From assembly GCF_002285285.1 (NCBI RefSeq), contig NZ_NSJF01000007.1, forward strand, positions 1-64,000: a DNA stretch of 64,000 bases, given 5' to 3'. This document shows, in pieces, positions 7,599 to 15,966 of the stretch (position 1 is the first letter of the stretch; each line of letters opens with the position of its first letter). The DNA comes from Vandammella animalimorsus (GTDB taxonomy: Bacteria > Pseudomonadota > Gammaproteobacteria > Burkholderiales > Burkholderiaceae_C). The notes beneath the pieces are model-generated. The model saw only the letters and a program-made list of their open reading frames with translations. It did not search any database and had not been told where the DNA came from. Made by a program: the position numbers and the translations under genes.

Positions 7599-9791
7599 AT
7601 GACGGCGGGACAGAGCGGGGCCGCCGTGCCGGAGGCCGATGTGCATTCCATTCAGGTCGCGGTGGATGCGCCGTTTCACAGCGGCATTGGGCATTTGCTC
7701 AGCTACCGCAGTGCCAACGCGCTGCCGCCGGGCACGTTGGTGCGCGTGCCTTTGGGCCAGCGCGAAGTGCTGGGCATCGTATGGCCAGAGCCGGTCGCAC
7801 AGGGCCAAGCCCAAACACCGTCCACACAGGTCGCGCCGCTGCCCGACGGCCAGGCATTGCGCGAAGTGCTTGAGGTGCTCGATGGGCAGCCGCCGCTGGC
7901 CCCAAGCTGGTGCCACTTGATTGAGTTTGCTGCGCGCTACTACCAGCGCAGCCTGGGCGAAATGGCCCTGCTGGCGTTGCCCGCAGCCTTGCAGGAGCAG
8001 CGCGCCGCGCAATGGCACAAGCGCCTGGCCAAGCTGGCCGCGCGAGCGCCGGCCCCTGCCGCCGCCCCCATGCCGGCCTTGCCCGCCCCGGCGCTGACGC
8101 CTCAGCAGCAGGGCGCGCTGCAAGCCCTGCGCCAGCATGGCGCAGGCACCAGCGTGCTGCATGGCGTGACCGGCAGCGGCAAGACCGAGGTTTATCTGCA
8201 ACTGGCCGAGCAGCTGCTGCGTGAGCAGCCGCAGGCGCAGGTGCTGTTCATGGTGCCGGAGATCAACCTCGTGCCCCAATGGCAGGCGCTGCTGCAGGCG
8301 CGTTTTGGCCCTTGGCTGGGGGCCGATTGCGTGGCCGTCATGCACTCGGGCCTGACGCCCGTGCAGCGCCTGAACCACTGGCTGGCCGTGCACCATGGCC
8401 ACCAGCGCCTGGTACTTGGCACGCGCCTGGCTGTGCTGGCCAGCTTTGCCCAGCTGGCGCTGATCGTCGTCGACGAAGAGCACGACCCCAGCTACAAGCA
8501 GCAGGAAGGCGCGCGCTACCACGCGCGCGATCTGGCCGTGTGGCGCGGGCGGCAACTGGGCGTGCCCGTGGTGCTGGGTTCGGCCACCCCCTCGCTGGAG
8601 AGCTGGCACAACAGCCGCGCCGCCAGCGCAGGCGATGCTGGCGGCCGCTACCAGCGCCTGAGCATGCCCGAGCGCATTGGCGGTGGCGCACTGGCCGCGC
8701 TGCGCGTGGTGGATATGCGCGAGCAGCCGCGCGAAGCCGCACTGGCGCCGCCGCTGCTGCAGGCCATGCGCGAGCGGCTCGAAGCCGGCGAGCAATGCAT
8801 GGTGCTGCTCAACCGGCGCGGTTATGCCCCGGTGCTGCGCTGCGGCGCCTGCGGCTGGAAAAGCGATTGCCCGCACTGCTCGGCGCACCAGGTGCTGCAC
8901 AAGGCCGAGCGCAGCCTGCGCTGCCACCACTGCGGCTGGGCCTGCCCCGCGCCGCGCCACTGCCCGCGCTGCGGCAGCATCGATCTGGCGCCGCTGGGGC
9001 GCGGCACCGAGCAGTTGCAGGAGCTGCTGCAAAAAGAGCTGGGCGAATTGGTGCTCAGCGATGGGCGCATTCCGCAAGTGCTGCGCATCGATGCCGACTC
9101 CACGCGCCACAAGGGGGCGCTGCAGCAAAGCCTGGCCCAGGTGCATCGCGGCGATGTGGACGTGCTGGTGGGCACGCAGATGATTGCCAAGGGCCACGAC
9201 TTTCGGCGCATCGGCCTGGTGGCCGTGGTGCAGCCCGATGGCGCGCTCTATTCCAGCGACTTTCGCGCGCCCGAGCGCCTGTTTGCGCTGCTCATGCAGG
9301 CGGCCGGTCGCGCCGGGCGCGATGCCCAGTACATGCAGGCCGGCGCCTCGCAGCCCGAGCTGTGGCTGCAGACCCACGAGCCTGGCCACCCGCTGTACGC
9401 CGCCCTGGCGCGGCAGGACTACCCCGGCTTCGCCGCGCAGCAACTGCGCGAGCGCCAGCAGGCCGGCATGCCGCCTTTCGTCTACCAGGCGCTGCTGCGC
9501 GCCGATGCCCGAACGCAGGACGCCGCCCAGGCCTTTCTGCGCCACGTGGCCCAGCAGGCCCGCGCTGCGGGGCTGCCCGGGCAGGAATGGGTCACGCTCT
9601 ACCCGCCGCTGCCGCTGAGCGTGCAGCGCGTGGCCAATACCGAGCGCGCGCAAATGCTGCTCGAAAGTCCATCGCGCAAGGCATTGCAGGCCTATCTGGC
9701 TGCTTTGCAGGCACTGTTGCACCAGGCCCGCAGCCAAGCCCCCAAAGGCCTGCTGCGCTGGCTGGTGGACGTGGATCCGCTGGCCATTTGA
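7599..9791 (+). CDS. priA: Primosomal replication restart helicase PriA
   Basis: PriA recognises stalled forks and reloads the replicative helicase. The 730-residue protein has an N-terminal DNA-binding region, Walker A motif GVTGSGKTEVYLQ (about residue 189), a DEEH box (about 290), four pairs of zinc-binding cysteines (CGACGWKSDCPHC and CHHCGWACPAPRHCPRCG, about residues 414-460) and helicase motifs V/VI (GTQMIAKGHDF, QAAGRAGRD). ATG 7599 was chosen because the family start lies just before the VHSIQVAVDAP strand; 31 upstream codons are readable but atypical and contain the DnaA box. Confidence 0.95.
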   Translation: MTAGQSGAAVPEADVHSIQVAVDAPFHSGIGHLLSYRSANALPPGTLVRVPLGQREVLGIVWPEPVAQGQAQTPSTQVAPLPDGQALREVLEVLDGQPPLAPSWCHLIEFAARYYQRSLGEMALLALPAALQEQRAAQWHKRLAKLAARAPAPAAAPMPALPAPALTPQQQGALQALRQHGAGTSVLHGVTGSGKTEVYLQLAEQLLREQPQAQVLFMVPEINLVPQWQALLQARFGPWLGADCVAVMHSGLTPVQRLNHWLAVHHGHQRLVLGTRLAVLASFAQLALIVVDEEHDPSYKQQEGARYHARDLAVWRGRQLGVPVVLGSATPSLESWHNSRAASAGDAGGRYQRLSMPERIGGGALAALRVVDMREQPREAALAPPLLQAMRERLEAGEQCMVLLNRRGYAPVLRCGACGWKSDCPHCSAHQVLHKAERSLRCHHCGWACPAPRHCPRCGSIDLAPLGRGTEQLQELLQKELGELVLSDGRIPQVLRIDADSTRHKGALQQSLAQVHRGDVDVLVGTQMIAKGHDFRRIGLVAVVQPDGALYSSDFRAPERLFALLMQAAGRAGRDAQYMQAGASQPELWLQTHEPGHPLYAALARQDYPGFAAQQLRERQQAGMPPFVYQALLRADARTQDAAQAFLRHVAQQARAAGLPGQEWVTLYPPLPLSVQRVANTERAQMLLESPSRKALQAYLAALQALLHQARSQAPKGLLRWLVDVDPLAI

Positions 9792-9873
9792 GCCCTACGG
9801 CCAGGCTTGCAGCCTGCCCCGGCGCGTTGCGTCGGTAGCGTAGAAAGCCACTGCTCTCCAAATGGGCGCGGCT

Positions 9874-10593
9874 TCAAAAGCCGCGCATCTGCAGCCACTG
9901 CTGCGGGTCGGCGCGGTCTGCGCGCCATTGGTTGATGGGGGCGCTGTCGTCGGCGTAGCCCAGGGCGATGCCGAAGGCGATCATGTAGTGCTCCGGCAGG
10001 CTCAGCAGCGGCTTGAGCGCGCCTTGGTAGCGGCGCCAAAAGCCTTGGGCGCAGGTGGCCAGGCCGTGGGCCGTGGCCTGCAGCATCAGCGATTGCAGGT
10101 AGATGCCCAGGTCAATCCACTGCGCATGGCCCATGCGCTGGTCGATGCAGACCAGGATGCCTACGGGCGCGCCGAAGAATTCGAAGTTCCTGGCCAGCTG
10201 CGTCAGGCGCGCGGGCTTGTCGTCGCGGCCTATGCCCAGGCTGGCGTACAAGTCCTCGCCGTTTTTGTAGCGGCGGCTGCGGTAGGGCTCCCACAGGCTG
10301 GGCGGGTAGGAGAGCTGGCGCTCGTCCTCATCGGCCTGGCCTTGGCGCGCCGTGGCGATGAGCTCGGCCAGCGCCGCGCCGCGCAGGGCCAGCACCTGCC
10401 AAGGCTGCAGGTTGCCGCCGGAAGCGGCCCGGCCGGCCTGCACCAGCAGGCGCCGCAGCAGCTCGGGGTCGGGCTCCTGGCGGGTGAAGGCGCGCGCGGA
10501 ATAGCGCGCCTGCAGGGCGGCTTCCACGGCAGTGGCTGTTGTGGCTGCTGTGGCTGCCGCTGCAGCGGCGGGGGCATCGGTATGGGTGTGCAT
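9874..10593 (-). CDS. Nitroreductase family protein
   Basis: A 239-residue FMN-dependent nitroreductase-fold protein, which would reduce nitro or quinone-like substrates with NAD(P)H. Family marks are RYSARAFTRQEPDPELLRRLL followed by AASGGNLQPWQVLAL (FMN phosphate and ring contacts), an IDLGIYLQSLMLQATAHGL helix and the C-terminal IALGYAD. The N-terminal 20 residues are Ala/Thr-rich and may not belong to the fold. It lies 72 bp downstream of the HAD gene on the same strand and may share its transcript. The substrate cannot be predicted. Confidence 0.85.
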   Translation of the reverse strand: MHTHTDAPAAAAAATAATTATAVEAALQARYSARAFTRQEPDPELLRRLLVQAGRAASGGNLQPWQVLALRGAALAELIATARQGQADEDERQLSYPPSLWEPYRSRRYKNGEDLYASLGIGRDDKPARLTQLARNFEFFGAPVGILVCIDQRMGHAQWIDLGIYLQSLMLQATAHGLATCAQGFWRRYQGALKPLLSLPEHYMIAFGIALGYADDSAPINQWRADRADPQQWLQMRGF

Positions 10594-10665
10594 GGCGGTG
10601 TAGTGCGTTGAAGGGGGATGGACAATGGCCTGCAGGCGCAGGCGCGCCAGGGCGTGAACAGGCGC

Positions 10666-11361
10666 TCAGGCCAGTGCGCGGGCCAGTGCGGCGATGGCCT
10701 GGGGCAGCTCGCTCATGTGGGTGATGAAGTGCTGCACGCCGGCTTGGCGCATGGCTGGCGTGTAATGGCCGCTCTTGTCGTAGCCGATGACGGTGGCGCC
10801 GGCGGCCAGGCCGGCGCGGCTGCCGGGCACGGAATCCTCAACGACCAGGCAGCGCTCAGGCGCCACGCCCACGGCTGCGGCGGCCTGCAGGTACACGTCG
10901 GGGAAGGGCTTGTTGCGCGGCAGGTCCTGGCCGCTGAAGATGCGCCCCTCGAAGTAGCGCCACAGGCCGACTTTCTGCAATTGCAGGTCGAGCTTGTGGC
11001 GATCGCCGCCGGAGGCGCAGGCGATGCGCCCGGCAAATTGCCGGTGCAGGGCCTGCACGGCCTGCGGCGCGCCGGGTTCGGGCTGCAGCTCGGCGCTCAG
11101 GCGTGCGTTGCGGCGCGCGTAGAAGTCGGCCATCCAGGCCTCGGTCAGGGGCTGGCCGGTCTCGGCCTCGATGCGCTCGCGCTGGTCGCGCACGGCCCGG
11201 CCGTGAAACAGCGCAAAGCACTGCGCATAGTCCAGCGCCCAGCCCGCTTCGTTGAGCATCTGGCACAGCACTTGGTTGGTGATGCCTTCGCTGTCGACCA
11301 GCACGCCGTCGCAATCGAACAGCACGGCATCGAAGGGCAGGGAGTGGGTATCAAGGGGCAT
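10666..11361 (-). CDS. HAD-superfamily hydrolase, beta-phosphoglucomutase/phosphatase type
   Basis: This 231-residue protein has the HAD nucleophile motif FDCDGVLVDSEG near the N-terminus, a helical cap, motif II Ser/Thr in IACASGG, motif III lysine in RNKPFPDVYLQA, and the motif IV acid pair in CLVVEDSVPGSRAGLAAG. It is a soluble phosphatase or phosphomutase; the GDRHKLDLQL region and cap resemble the 6-phosphogluconate phosphatase group, but the substrate is not certain. An ATG 42 bp upstream (11403) would overlap the polA stop; the PLDTHSLPFDAVLFD start is preferred. Confidence 0.88.
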   Translation of the reverse strand: MPLDTHSLPFDAVLFDCDGVLVDSEGITNQVLCQMLNEAGWALDYAQCFALFHGRAVRDQRERIEAETGQPLTEAWMADFYARRNARLSAELQPEPGAPQAVQALHRQFAGRIACASGGDRHKLDLQLQKVGLWRYFEGRIFSGQDLPRNKPFPDVYLQAAAAVGVAPERCLVVEDSVPGSRAGLAAGATVIGYDKSGHYTPAMRQAGVQHFITHMSELPQAIAALARALA

Positions 11362-11399
11362 GACGCAATGGGAATGAAGAAAAGGGGGGCAGCAGGCGT

Positions 11400-14165
11400 T
11401 CAATGCGCCTGCTCCCAGTTGTCGCCCACGCCGATCTCGGCCAGCAGCGGCACCTTCAGGTCGGCCACGCTGGCCATGACGGCGGGAATGGTCTGGCGCA
11501 GCCAGTCCACCTCGGCCTCGGGCACTTCGAACACCAACTCGTCGTGCACCTGCATCAGCATGCGCGTGGCGTGCGGCTGGCTTTCCAGCAGGGCTTGCAC
11601 GGCCACCATGGATTTTTTGATGAGATCGGCAGCCGTGCCCTGCATGGGGGCGTTGATGGCGGCGCGCTCTGCAGCGGCGCGGCGCGGGCCGTTGGGGGAG
11701 TTGATCTCGGGCAGATACAGGCGGCGGCCGAACACGGTTTGCACGTAGCCCTGCTCCTTGGCCTGGGCCTTGGTCTGCTCCATGTAGCGGCGCACGCCGG
11801 GGTAGCGCTCGAAGTAGCGCTCGATGTAGTTGCCTGCGGCCTGCTGGCCAATGCCCAGGTTGCGCGCCAGGCCAAAGCGCCCCATGCCGTAGATCAGCCC
11901 GAAATTGATGACCTTGGCGTAGCGGCGCTGCTCGGCGCTGACCTGATCGAGCGGCAGGTCGAACACCTCGGCGGCGGTGGCGCGGTGGATGTCTTCGCCG
12001 CGCGCAAAGGCGCGCAGCAGCGCCTCGTCGCCGCTGAGGTGGGCCATGATGCGCAGCTCGATCTGGCTGTAGTCGGCGCTGGCAATCTTCATGCCGGGCG
12101 CGGCAATGAAGGCCTCGCGGATGCGCCGCCCCTCGGCAGTGCGCACGGGGATGTTCTGCAGATTGGGCTCCAGGCTGGAGAGCCGCCCGGTCACGGCCAC
12201 GGCCTGCGCATAGTGCGTGTGGATGCGCCCGGTGGCCGGCAGCACCAGCTGCGGCAGCTTGTCGGTGTAGGTGCTCTTGAGCTTGGCCAGGCCGCGGTGC
12301 TCCAGGATGCGCGCGGGCAGCGGGTAGTCGGCCGCCAGGGTCTCCAGCACCTCCTCGTTGGTGCTGCGCGCGCCGGTGGCGGTTTTCTTGATGACGGGCA
12401 TGCCCAGCTTGTCGAAGAAGATCTCCGCCAGCTGCTTGGGGCTGCCCAGGTTGAAGGGCTGGCCGGCCAGCTGGTAGGCCTGCTGCTCCAGCTCCAGAAT
12501 GCGCTGGCCCAGATCCTGACTTTGCCGCGCCAGCAGCTGCGCATCGACCAGCACGCCGGCGCGCTCCATCTGGAACAGCACCTCGCTGGTGGCAATCTCC
12601 AGCGCGTAAATGCCTTGCAGGTCCTCATCGGCCTGCAGGCGCGGCCAGAGCGCGCGGTGCAGGTCAAAGCAAAAATCCGCATCCTCGCAGGCGTAGTGGC
12701 CGGCCTGCTCGATGGCCACCTGGCTGAACGGGATTTGCGCCGCGCCCTTGCCGCAAAGGGTTTCGTAGCTGGTGCCGCTGCGCCCCAGGTGGCGCTGCGC
12801 CAGGCTCTCCAGCCCATGGGGCTGGTGCGCTTCAAGCACATAGCTTTGCAGCATGGTGTCGTGGCGGTAGCCGCGCACTTCAATGCCGTGGTTGGCAAAC
12901 ACGTGTCGGTCGTACTTGATGTGCTGGCCCAGCTTGGCATGCTCGGCGCTTTCCAGCCAGGGTTTGAGGCGCTGCAGTACCTCATCGCGCGGCAGCTGCG
13001 GGCCCACGCCTGGATAGTCATGCGCCAGCGGGATGTAGGCCGCCTCGCCCGGCGCGGTGCTCAGGCTGATGCCGACGATTTGCGCGCACATCTGATCCAG
13101 CGAGGTGGTCTCGGTGTCGATGGCCACCAGCTCGGCGGCCTGCCAGCGCGCCAGCGCGGCATCGAAGCTGGCCCAGTCCTGAATGATCTGGTAGTGCAGC
13201 GGGCCGTTGTAGCCGGCGGGTGCAGGTTGTTCAGGCGCCTGCGCCTGCGCCGCGCCGGGCGTTGCCGCGTCCGCACTGGCGCTGCTGCCCCCGCCCGCTG
13301 GGGCCTGCAGGCCGCGCAGCAGCGACTTGAAGCCGTATTGCTGGTACAGCGCCGCCAGCGCCGCCAGGTCGGGCGCGCGCATGTCCAGCGCCTGCGGCGC
13401 GGGCAGGCCGGCCACGTCGCGCTTCATCGTCACCAGCTGCCGCGCCGTGGGCAGCCAATCGAGCGCCGCGCGCAGGTTCTGCCCGGCCACGCCCTTGATC
13501 TGCCCGGCCTGCGCCAGCAGCTGCTCCAGGCTGCCGTATTCGCCCAGCCATTTGGCGGCCGTCTTGGGGCCGACCTTGGCCACGCCTGGCACGTTGTCCA
13601 CCGCATCGCCCACCAGGGTCTGGAAGTCGATCATGCGCTCGGGCGGCACGCCGAACTCGGCCAGCACGCCAGCGGCATCGCGGCGTTTGCCGCTCATGGT
13701 GTCGTAGATGGTGATGCGTTCGTTCACCAGCTGCGCCAGATCCTTGTCGCCGCTGGAGATCAGCACCTGCAGGCCCTGCGCGGCCGCCTGTGTGGCCAGC
13801 GTGGCGATGACGTCGTCGGCCTCCACCCCTTCGATGGCCAGCAGCGGCCAGCCCAGCGCCTGCACAGCCTCATGGATGGGGGCGATCTGCGCGCGCAAAT
13901 CATCGGGCATGGGGGCGCGATTGGCCTTGTAGTCCGGGTAGAGCGCATCGCGGAAGGTCGCGCCGCTGGCGTCGAATACGCAGGCCGCATAGCGCGCCGG
14001 CACCTCTTTGCGCAGCGCCTGCAACATGTTGATCATGCCGCGCAGCGCACCGGTGGCCGGGCTGGCCGGGTTGCCCGGATCGGCGCGCAGATCGGGCATG
14101 GCATGGTAAGCGCGGTACAGGTAGCTGGAGCCATCGACCAGCACCAGGGTGTTCTCAGCAGTCAT
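11400..14165 (-). CDS. polA: DNA polymerase I
   Basis: Full-length Pol I of 921 residues with all three domains: an N-terminal 5'-3' exonuclease (LVDGSSYLYRAYHA, EADDVIATLA, GDKDLAQLV), a 3'-5' proofreading domain with the DTET acidic motif (about residue 347), and the polymerase domain with motif A (SADYSQIELRIMAHLSG, about 690), the O-helix (RYAKVINFGLIYGMG) and motif C (QVHDELVFEV, about 870). It fills Okazaki gaps and repair patches. The HAD and nitroreductase genes follow on the same strand; thrB and its small neighbour are divergent. Confidence 0.97.
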   Translation of the reverse strand: MTAENTLVLVDGSSYLYRAYHAMPDLRADPGNPASPATGALRGMINMLQALRKEVPARYAACVFDASGATFRDALYPDYKANRAPMPDDLRAQIAPIHEAVQALGWPLLAIEGVEADDVIATLATQAAAQGLQVLISSGDKDLAQLVNERITIYDTMSGKRRDAAGVLAEFGVPPERMIDFQTLVGDAVDNVPGVAKVGPKTAAKWLGEYGSLEQLLAQAGQIKGVAGQNLRAALDWLPTARQLVTMKRDVAGLPAPQALDMRAPDLAALAALYQQYGFKSLLRGLQAPAGGGSSASADAATPGAAQAQAPEQPAPAGYNGPLHYQIIQDWASFDAALARWQAAELVAIDTETTSLDQMCAQIVGISLSTAPGEAAYIPLAHDYPGVGPQLPRDEVLQRLKPWLESAEHAKLGQHIKYDRHVFANHGIEVRGYRHDTMLQSYVLEAHQPHGLESLAQRHLGRSGTSYETLCGKGAAQIPFSQVAIEQAGHYACEDADFCFDLHRALWPRLQADEDLQGIYALEIATSEVLFQMERAGVLVDAQLLARQSQDLGQRILELEQQAYQLAGQPFNLGSPKQLAEIFFDKLGMPVIKKTATGARSTNEEVLETLAADYPLPARILEHRGLAKLKSTYTDKLPQLVLPATGRIHTHYAQAVAVTGRLSSLEPNLQNIPVRTAEGRRIREAFIAAPGMKIASADYSQIELRIMAHLSGDEALLRAFARGEDIHRATAAEVFDLPLDQVSAEQRRYAKVINFGLIYGMGRFGLARNLGIGQQAAGNYIERYFERYPGVRRYMEQTKAQAKEQGYVQTVFGRRLYLPEINSPNGPRRAAAERAAINAPMQGTAADLIKKSMVAVQALLESQPHATRMLMQVHDELVFEVPEAEVDWLRQTIPAVMASVADLKVPLLAEIGVGDNWEQAH

Positions 14166-14300
14166 GGGCCGGTATTGTGCAGGCTTTCCCGTCTGGGGTC
14201 GGGGGTGGCTGGGCGCGCAACAGGCCCTACAATCGCCGCCATTGCTGTTTCGCCAGGGCTGGCGCGCACCATGCGTATGTCACAGCCTCCGCACCACTGA

Positions 14301-14792
14301 ATGCCTGCCATGACCGCTGCTTCTTCCCCCCGTCTTTGCCTTGCCTTGCGCCGCGCTGCGCTGGGCGCCGTGCTGGCTGCCAGCGGCAGCTGGGCCGCAG
14401 CCCAGCAGGCCCAGGCCACAGATGCCGACGCGCCCGTGGTGTATGAGCGCGTGGTTTCGGGGGGCGCAGGCGCTGCGCCATCGGCCAGCCCTGCGCCAGG
14501 GGCCGAGGCAGCCGGCGCAACAGAGACAGTCAACGCGCCCGCCGCTGGCGCGGCGGCCCAGGCCGCCGGCGCGCGCGCGGCCGTGCGCATTTCGCACCAG
14601 GATGCGGGCTCGCGCGTGGACGAGCTGCGCGTGCGTGGCCAGACGCAGGAAATCACCGTCACCCCAGCCGGCCAGCTGCCCAGCTACGAGGTGCAGCCCG
14701 GCAACAGCCAGCGCTACCAGAGCCACCAGTCGGGCCGCCACTCCAGCGACGGCACCAACGGCCCGCGCCGCTGGAAGCTTGGCGAGTTCTGA
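14301..14792 (+). CDS. Small exported protein of unknown function (DUF2782-like)
   Basis: About 160 residues. There is a Sec-type signal peptide (residues about 10-35, ALGAVLAASGSWAAAQQ), an Ala/Pro-rich linker, and a short conserved-looking C-terminal part with HQDAGSRVDELRVRGQTQEI and PSYEVQPG. The 'ELRVRGQTQEITV' pattern and the position between polA and thrB match a small betaproteobacterial family I know as DUF2782, but I could not verify this. ATG 14301 and ATG 14310 are both possible starts. It probably shares a transcript with thrB, 97 bp downstream. Confidence 0.65.
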   Translation: MPAMTAASSPRLCLALRRAALGAVLAASGSWAAAQQAQATDADAPVVYERVVSGGAGAAPSASPAPGAEAAGATETVNAPAAGAAAQAAGARAAVRISHQDAGSRVDELRVRGQTQEITVTPAGQLPSYEVQPGNSQRYQSHQSGRHSSDGTNGPRRWKLGEF

Positions 14793-14889
14793 AACTGCAT
14801 TCCGAAAACCCCATAAGCCCCCGCGCGGCCCCATGCCCCTGCGGCGCAAGCCTGTGCCTGCGCGCGGCCTTGAGCACATTGCTTTTCCC

Positions 14890-15852
14890 ATGGCTGTCTA
14901 TACCGAAGTCACCCCTGAGCAGGCGCAAACCCTGCTGGATCAGCTGAACCTGGGGCGCCTGCTGGCCCTGCGCGGCATCGAAGGGGGCATCGAAAACACC
15001 AACTACTTCGTCACCACGCAGCAGGGCGAATACGTGCTGACGCTGTTCGAGCGCCTGACGCATGAGCAACTGCCCTTTTACCTGCGCCTGACGCAGCACC
15101 TGGCCGGCAAGGGCATTGCCGTGCCCGCGCCGCAGACCGATGCGGGCGGCGAGCTGCTGTTCACGCTCAACGGCAAGCCCGCAGCCGTGGTCGAAAAACT
15201 CGACGGCCAAAGCCAACTGCAGCCCCAGGCCGCGCACTGCGCGCAGCTGGGCCAGGTGCTGGCGCGCATGCACCTGGCCAGCGCCGACTTCCCGCTGCAG
15301 CAACCCAATCTGCGCGGCCTGCCGTGGTGGAACGCCACGGTGCCGCACATCCTGCCGCACCTGAGCAGCGCCCAGGCGGCGCTGTTGCAGGCCGAGCTGG
15401 CGCACCAGAATGCGCTGGCGCAATCGCCGCAGTACGCCCAGCTGCCGCGCAGCGCCGTGCATGCCGACCTGTTCCGCGACAACGTGCTGTTCGTCGGCGA
15501 GCGCCTGAGCGGGGTGTTCGATTTCTATTTCGCCGGCATCGACACCTGGGCCTTCGACCTGGGCGTGGCCCTCAACGACTGGTGCATCGACCGGGCCACG
15601 GGCGCTTTCGAGCCGGCGCTGCTGCAGGCGCTGCTGCAGGCCTACCAGGCCGTGCGCCCGCTGCAGCCGGTGGAGCAACAACTGCTGCCGGACATGCTGC
15701 GCGCCGCAGCGCTGCGCTTTTGGATCTCGCGCCTGTGGGATTTCCATCTGCCGCGCCAGGCCAGCCTGCTCAAGCCGCACGACCCAGCGCACTTCGAGCG
15801 CATTCTGCAGGCCCGCATTGCCAGCGCCGGCCCCTTGCCATTGGCGGTTTAG
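14890..15852 (+). CDS. thrB: Homoserine kinase (APH-like type)
   Basis: Phosphorylates homoserine on the way to threonine. This is the aminoglycoside-phosphotransferase-fold form found in beta- and alphaproteobacteria rather than the GHMP form of E. coli. The 320-residue protein has the N-terminal GIEGGIENTNYFV segment, VVEKLDGQ, the catalytic Brenner motif HADLFRDNVLF (about residue 192) and the metal-binding FDFYFAGID after it. The start at ATG 14890 gives the family's AVYTEVTPEQA beginning; the readable frame continues upstream but overlaps the preceding gene. Confidence 0.94.
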   Translation: MAVYTEVTPEQAQTLLDQLNLGRLLALRGIEGGIENTNYFVTTQQGEYVLTLFERLTHEQLPFYLRLTQHLAGKGIAVPAPQTDAGGELLFTLNGKPAAVVEKLDGQSQLQPQAAHCAQLGQVLARMHLASADFPLQQPNLRGLPWWNATVPHILPHLSSAQAALLQAELAHQNALAQSPQYAQLPRSAVHADLFRDNVLFVGERLSGVFDFYFAGIDTWAFDLGVALNDWCIDRATGAFEPALLQALLQAYQAVRPLQPVEQQLLPDMLRAAALRFWISRLWDFHLPRQASLLKPHDPAHFERILQARIASAGPLPLAV

Positions 15853-15882
15853 GGCGCGCCTGTCATTGCCCACCCCGCTCCT

Positions 15883-15932
15883 GGCGCGAGCGGGCAAAAA
15901 GCGGTTTGCCGAGGCAAAGCGCCGCCATACGC
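15883..15932. repeat. Decayed fragment of the 160-175 bp palindromic repeat family
   Basis: The segment starting GGCGCGAGCGGGCAAAAAGC agrees at about 24 of 26 positions with the internal part of the solo element at 56731-56904, and then shares the GCCATACGCA block. Both inverted ends are missing. It lies in the gap between the convergent thrB and helicase genes. Confidence 0.55.
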
Positions 15933-15966
15933 AATGCGCCAGTTTTTGGCAGGCGCAAGCTGGCGC

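Noticed and set aside
11403-14300. A 965-codon open frame on the plus strand opposite polA
   Set aside because: It is the antisense shadow of polA in GC-rich DNA: no recognisable domain, composition dominated by Gly/Ala/Arg/His/Gln, and it disappears where polA ends.
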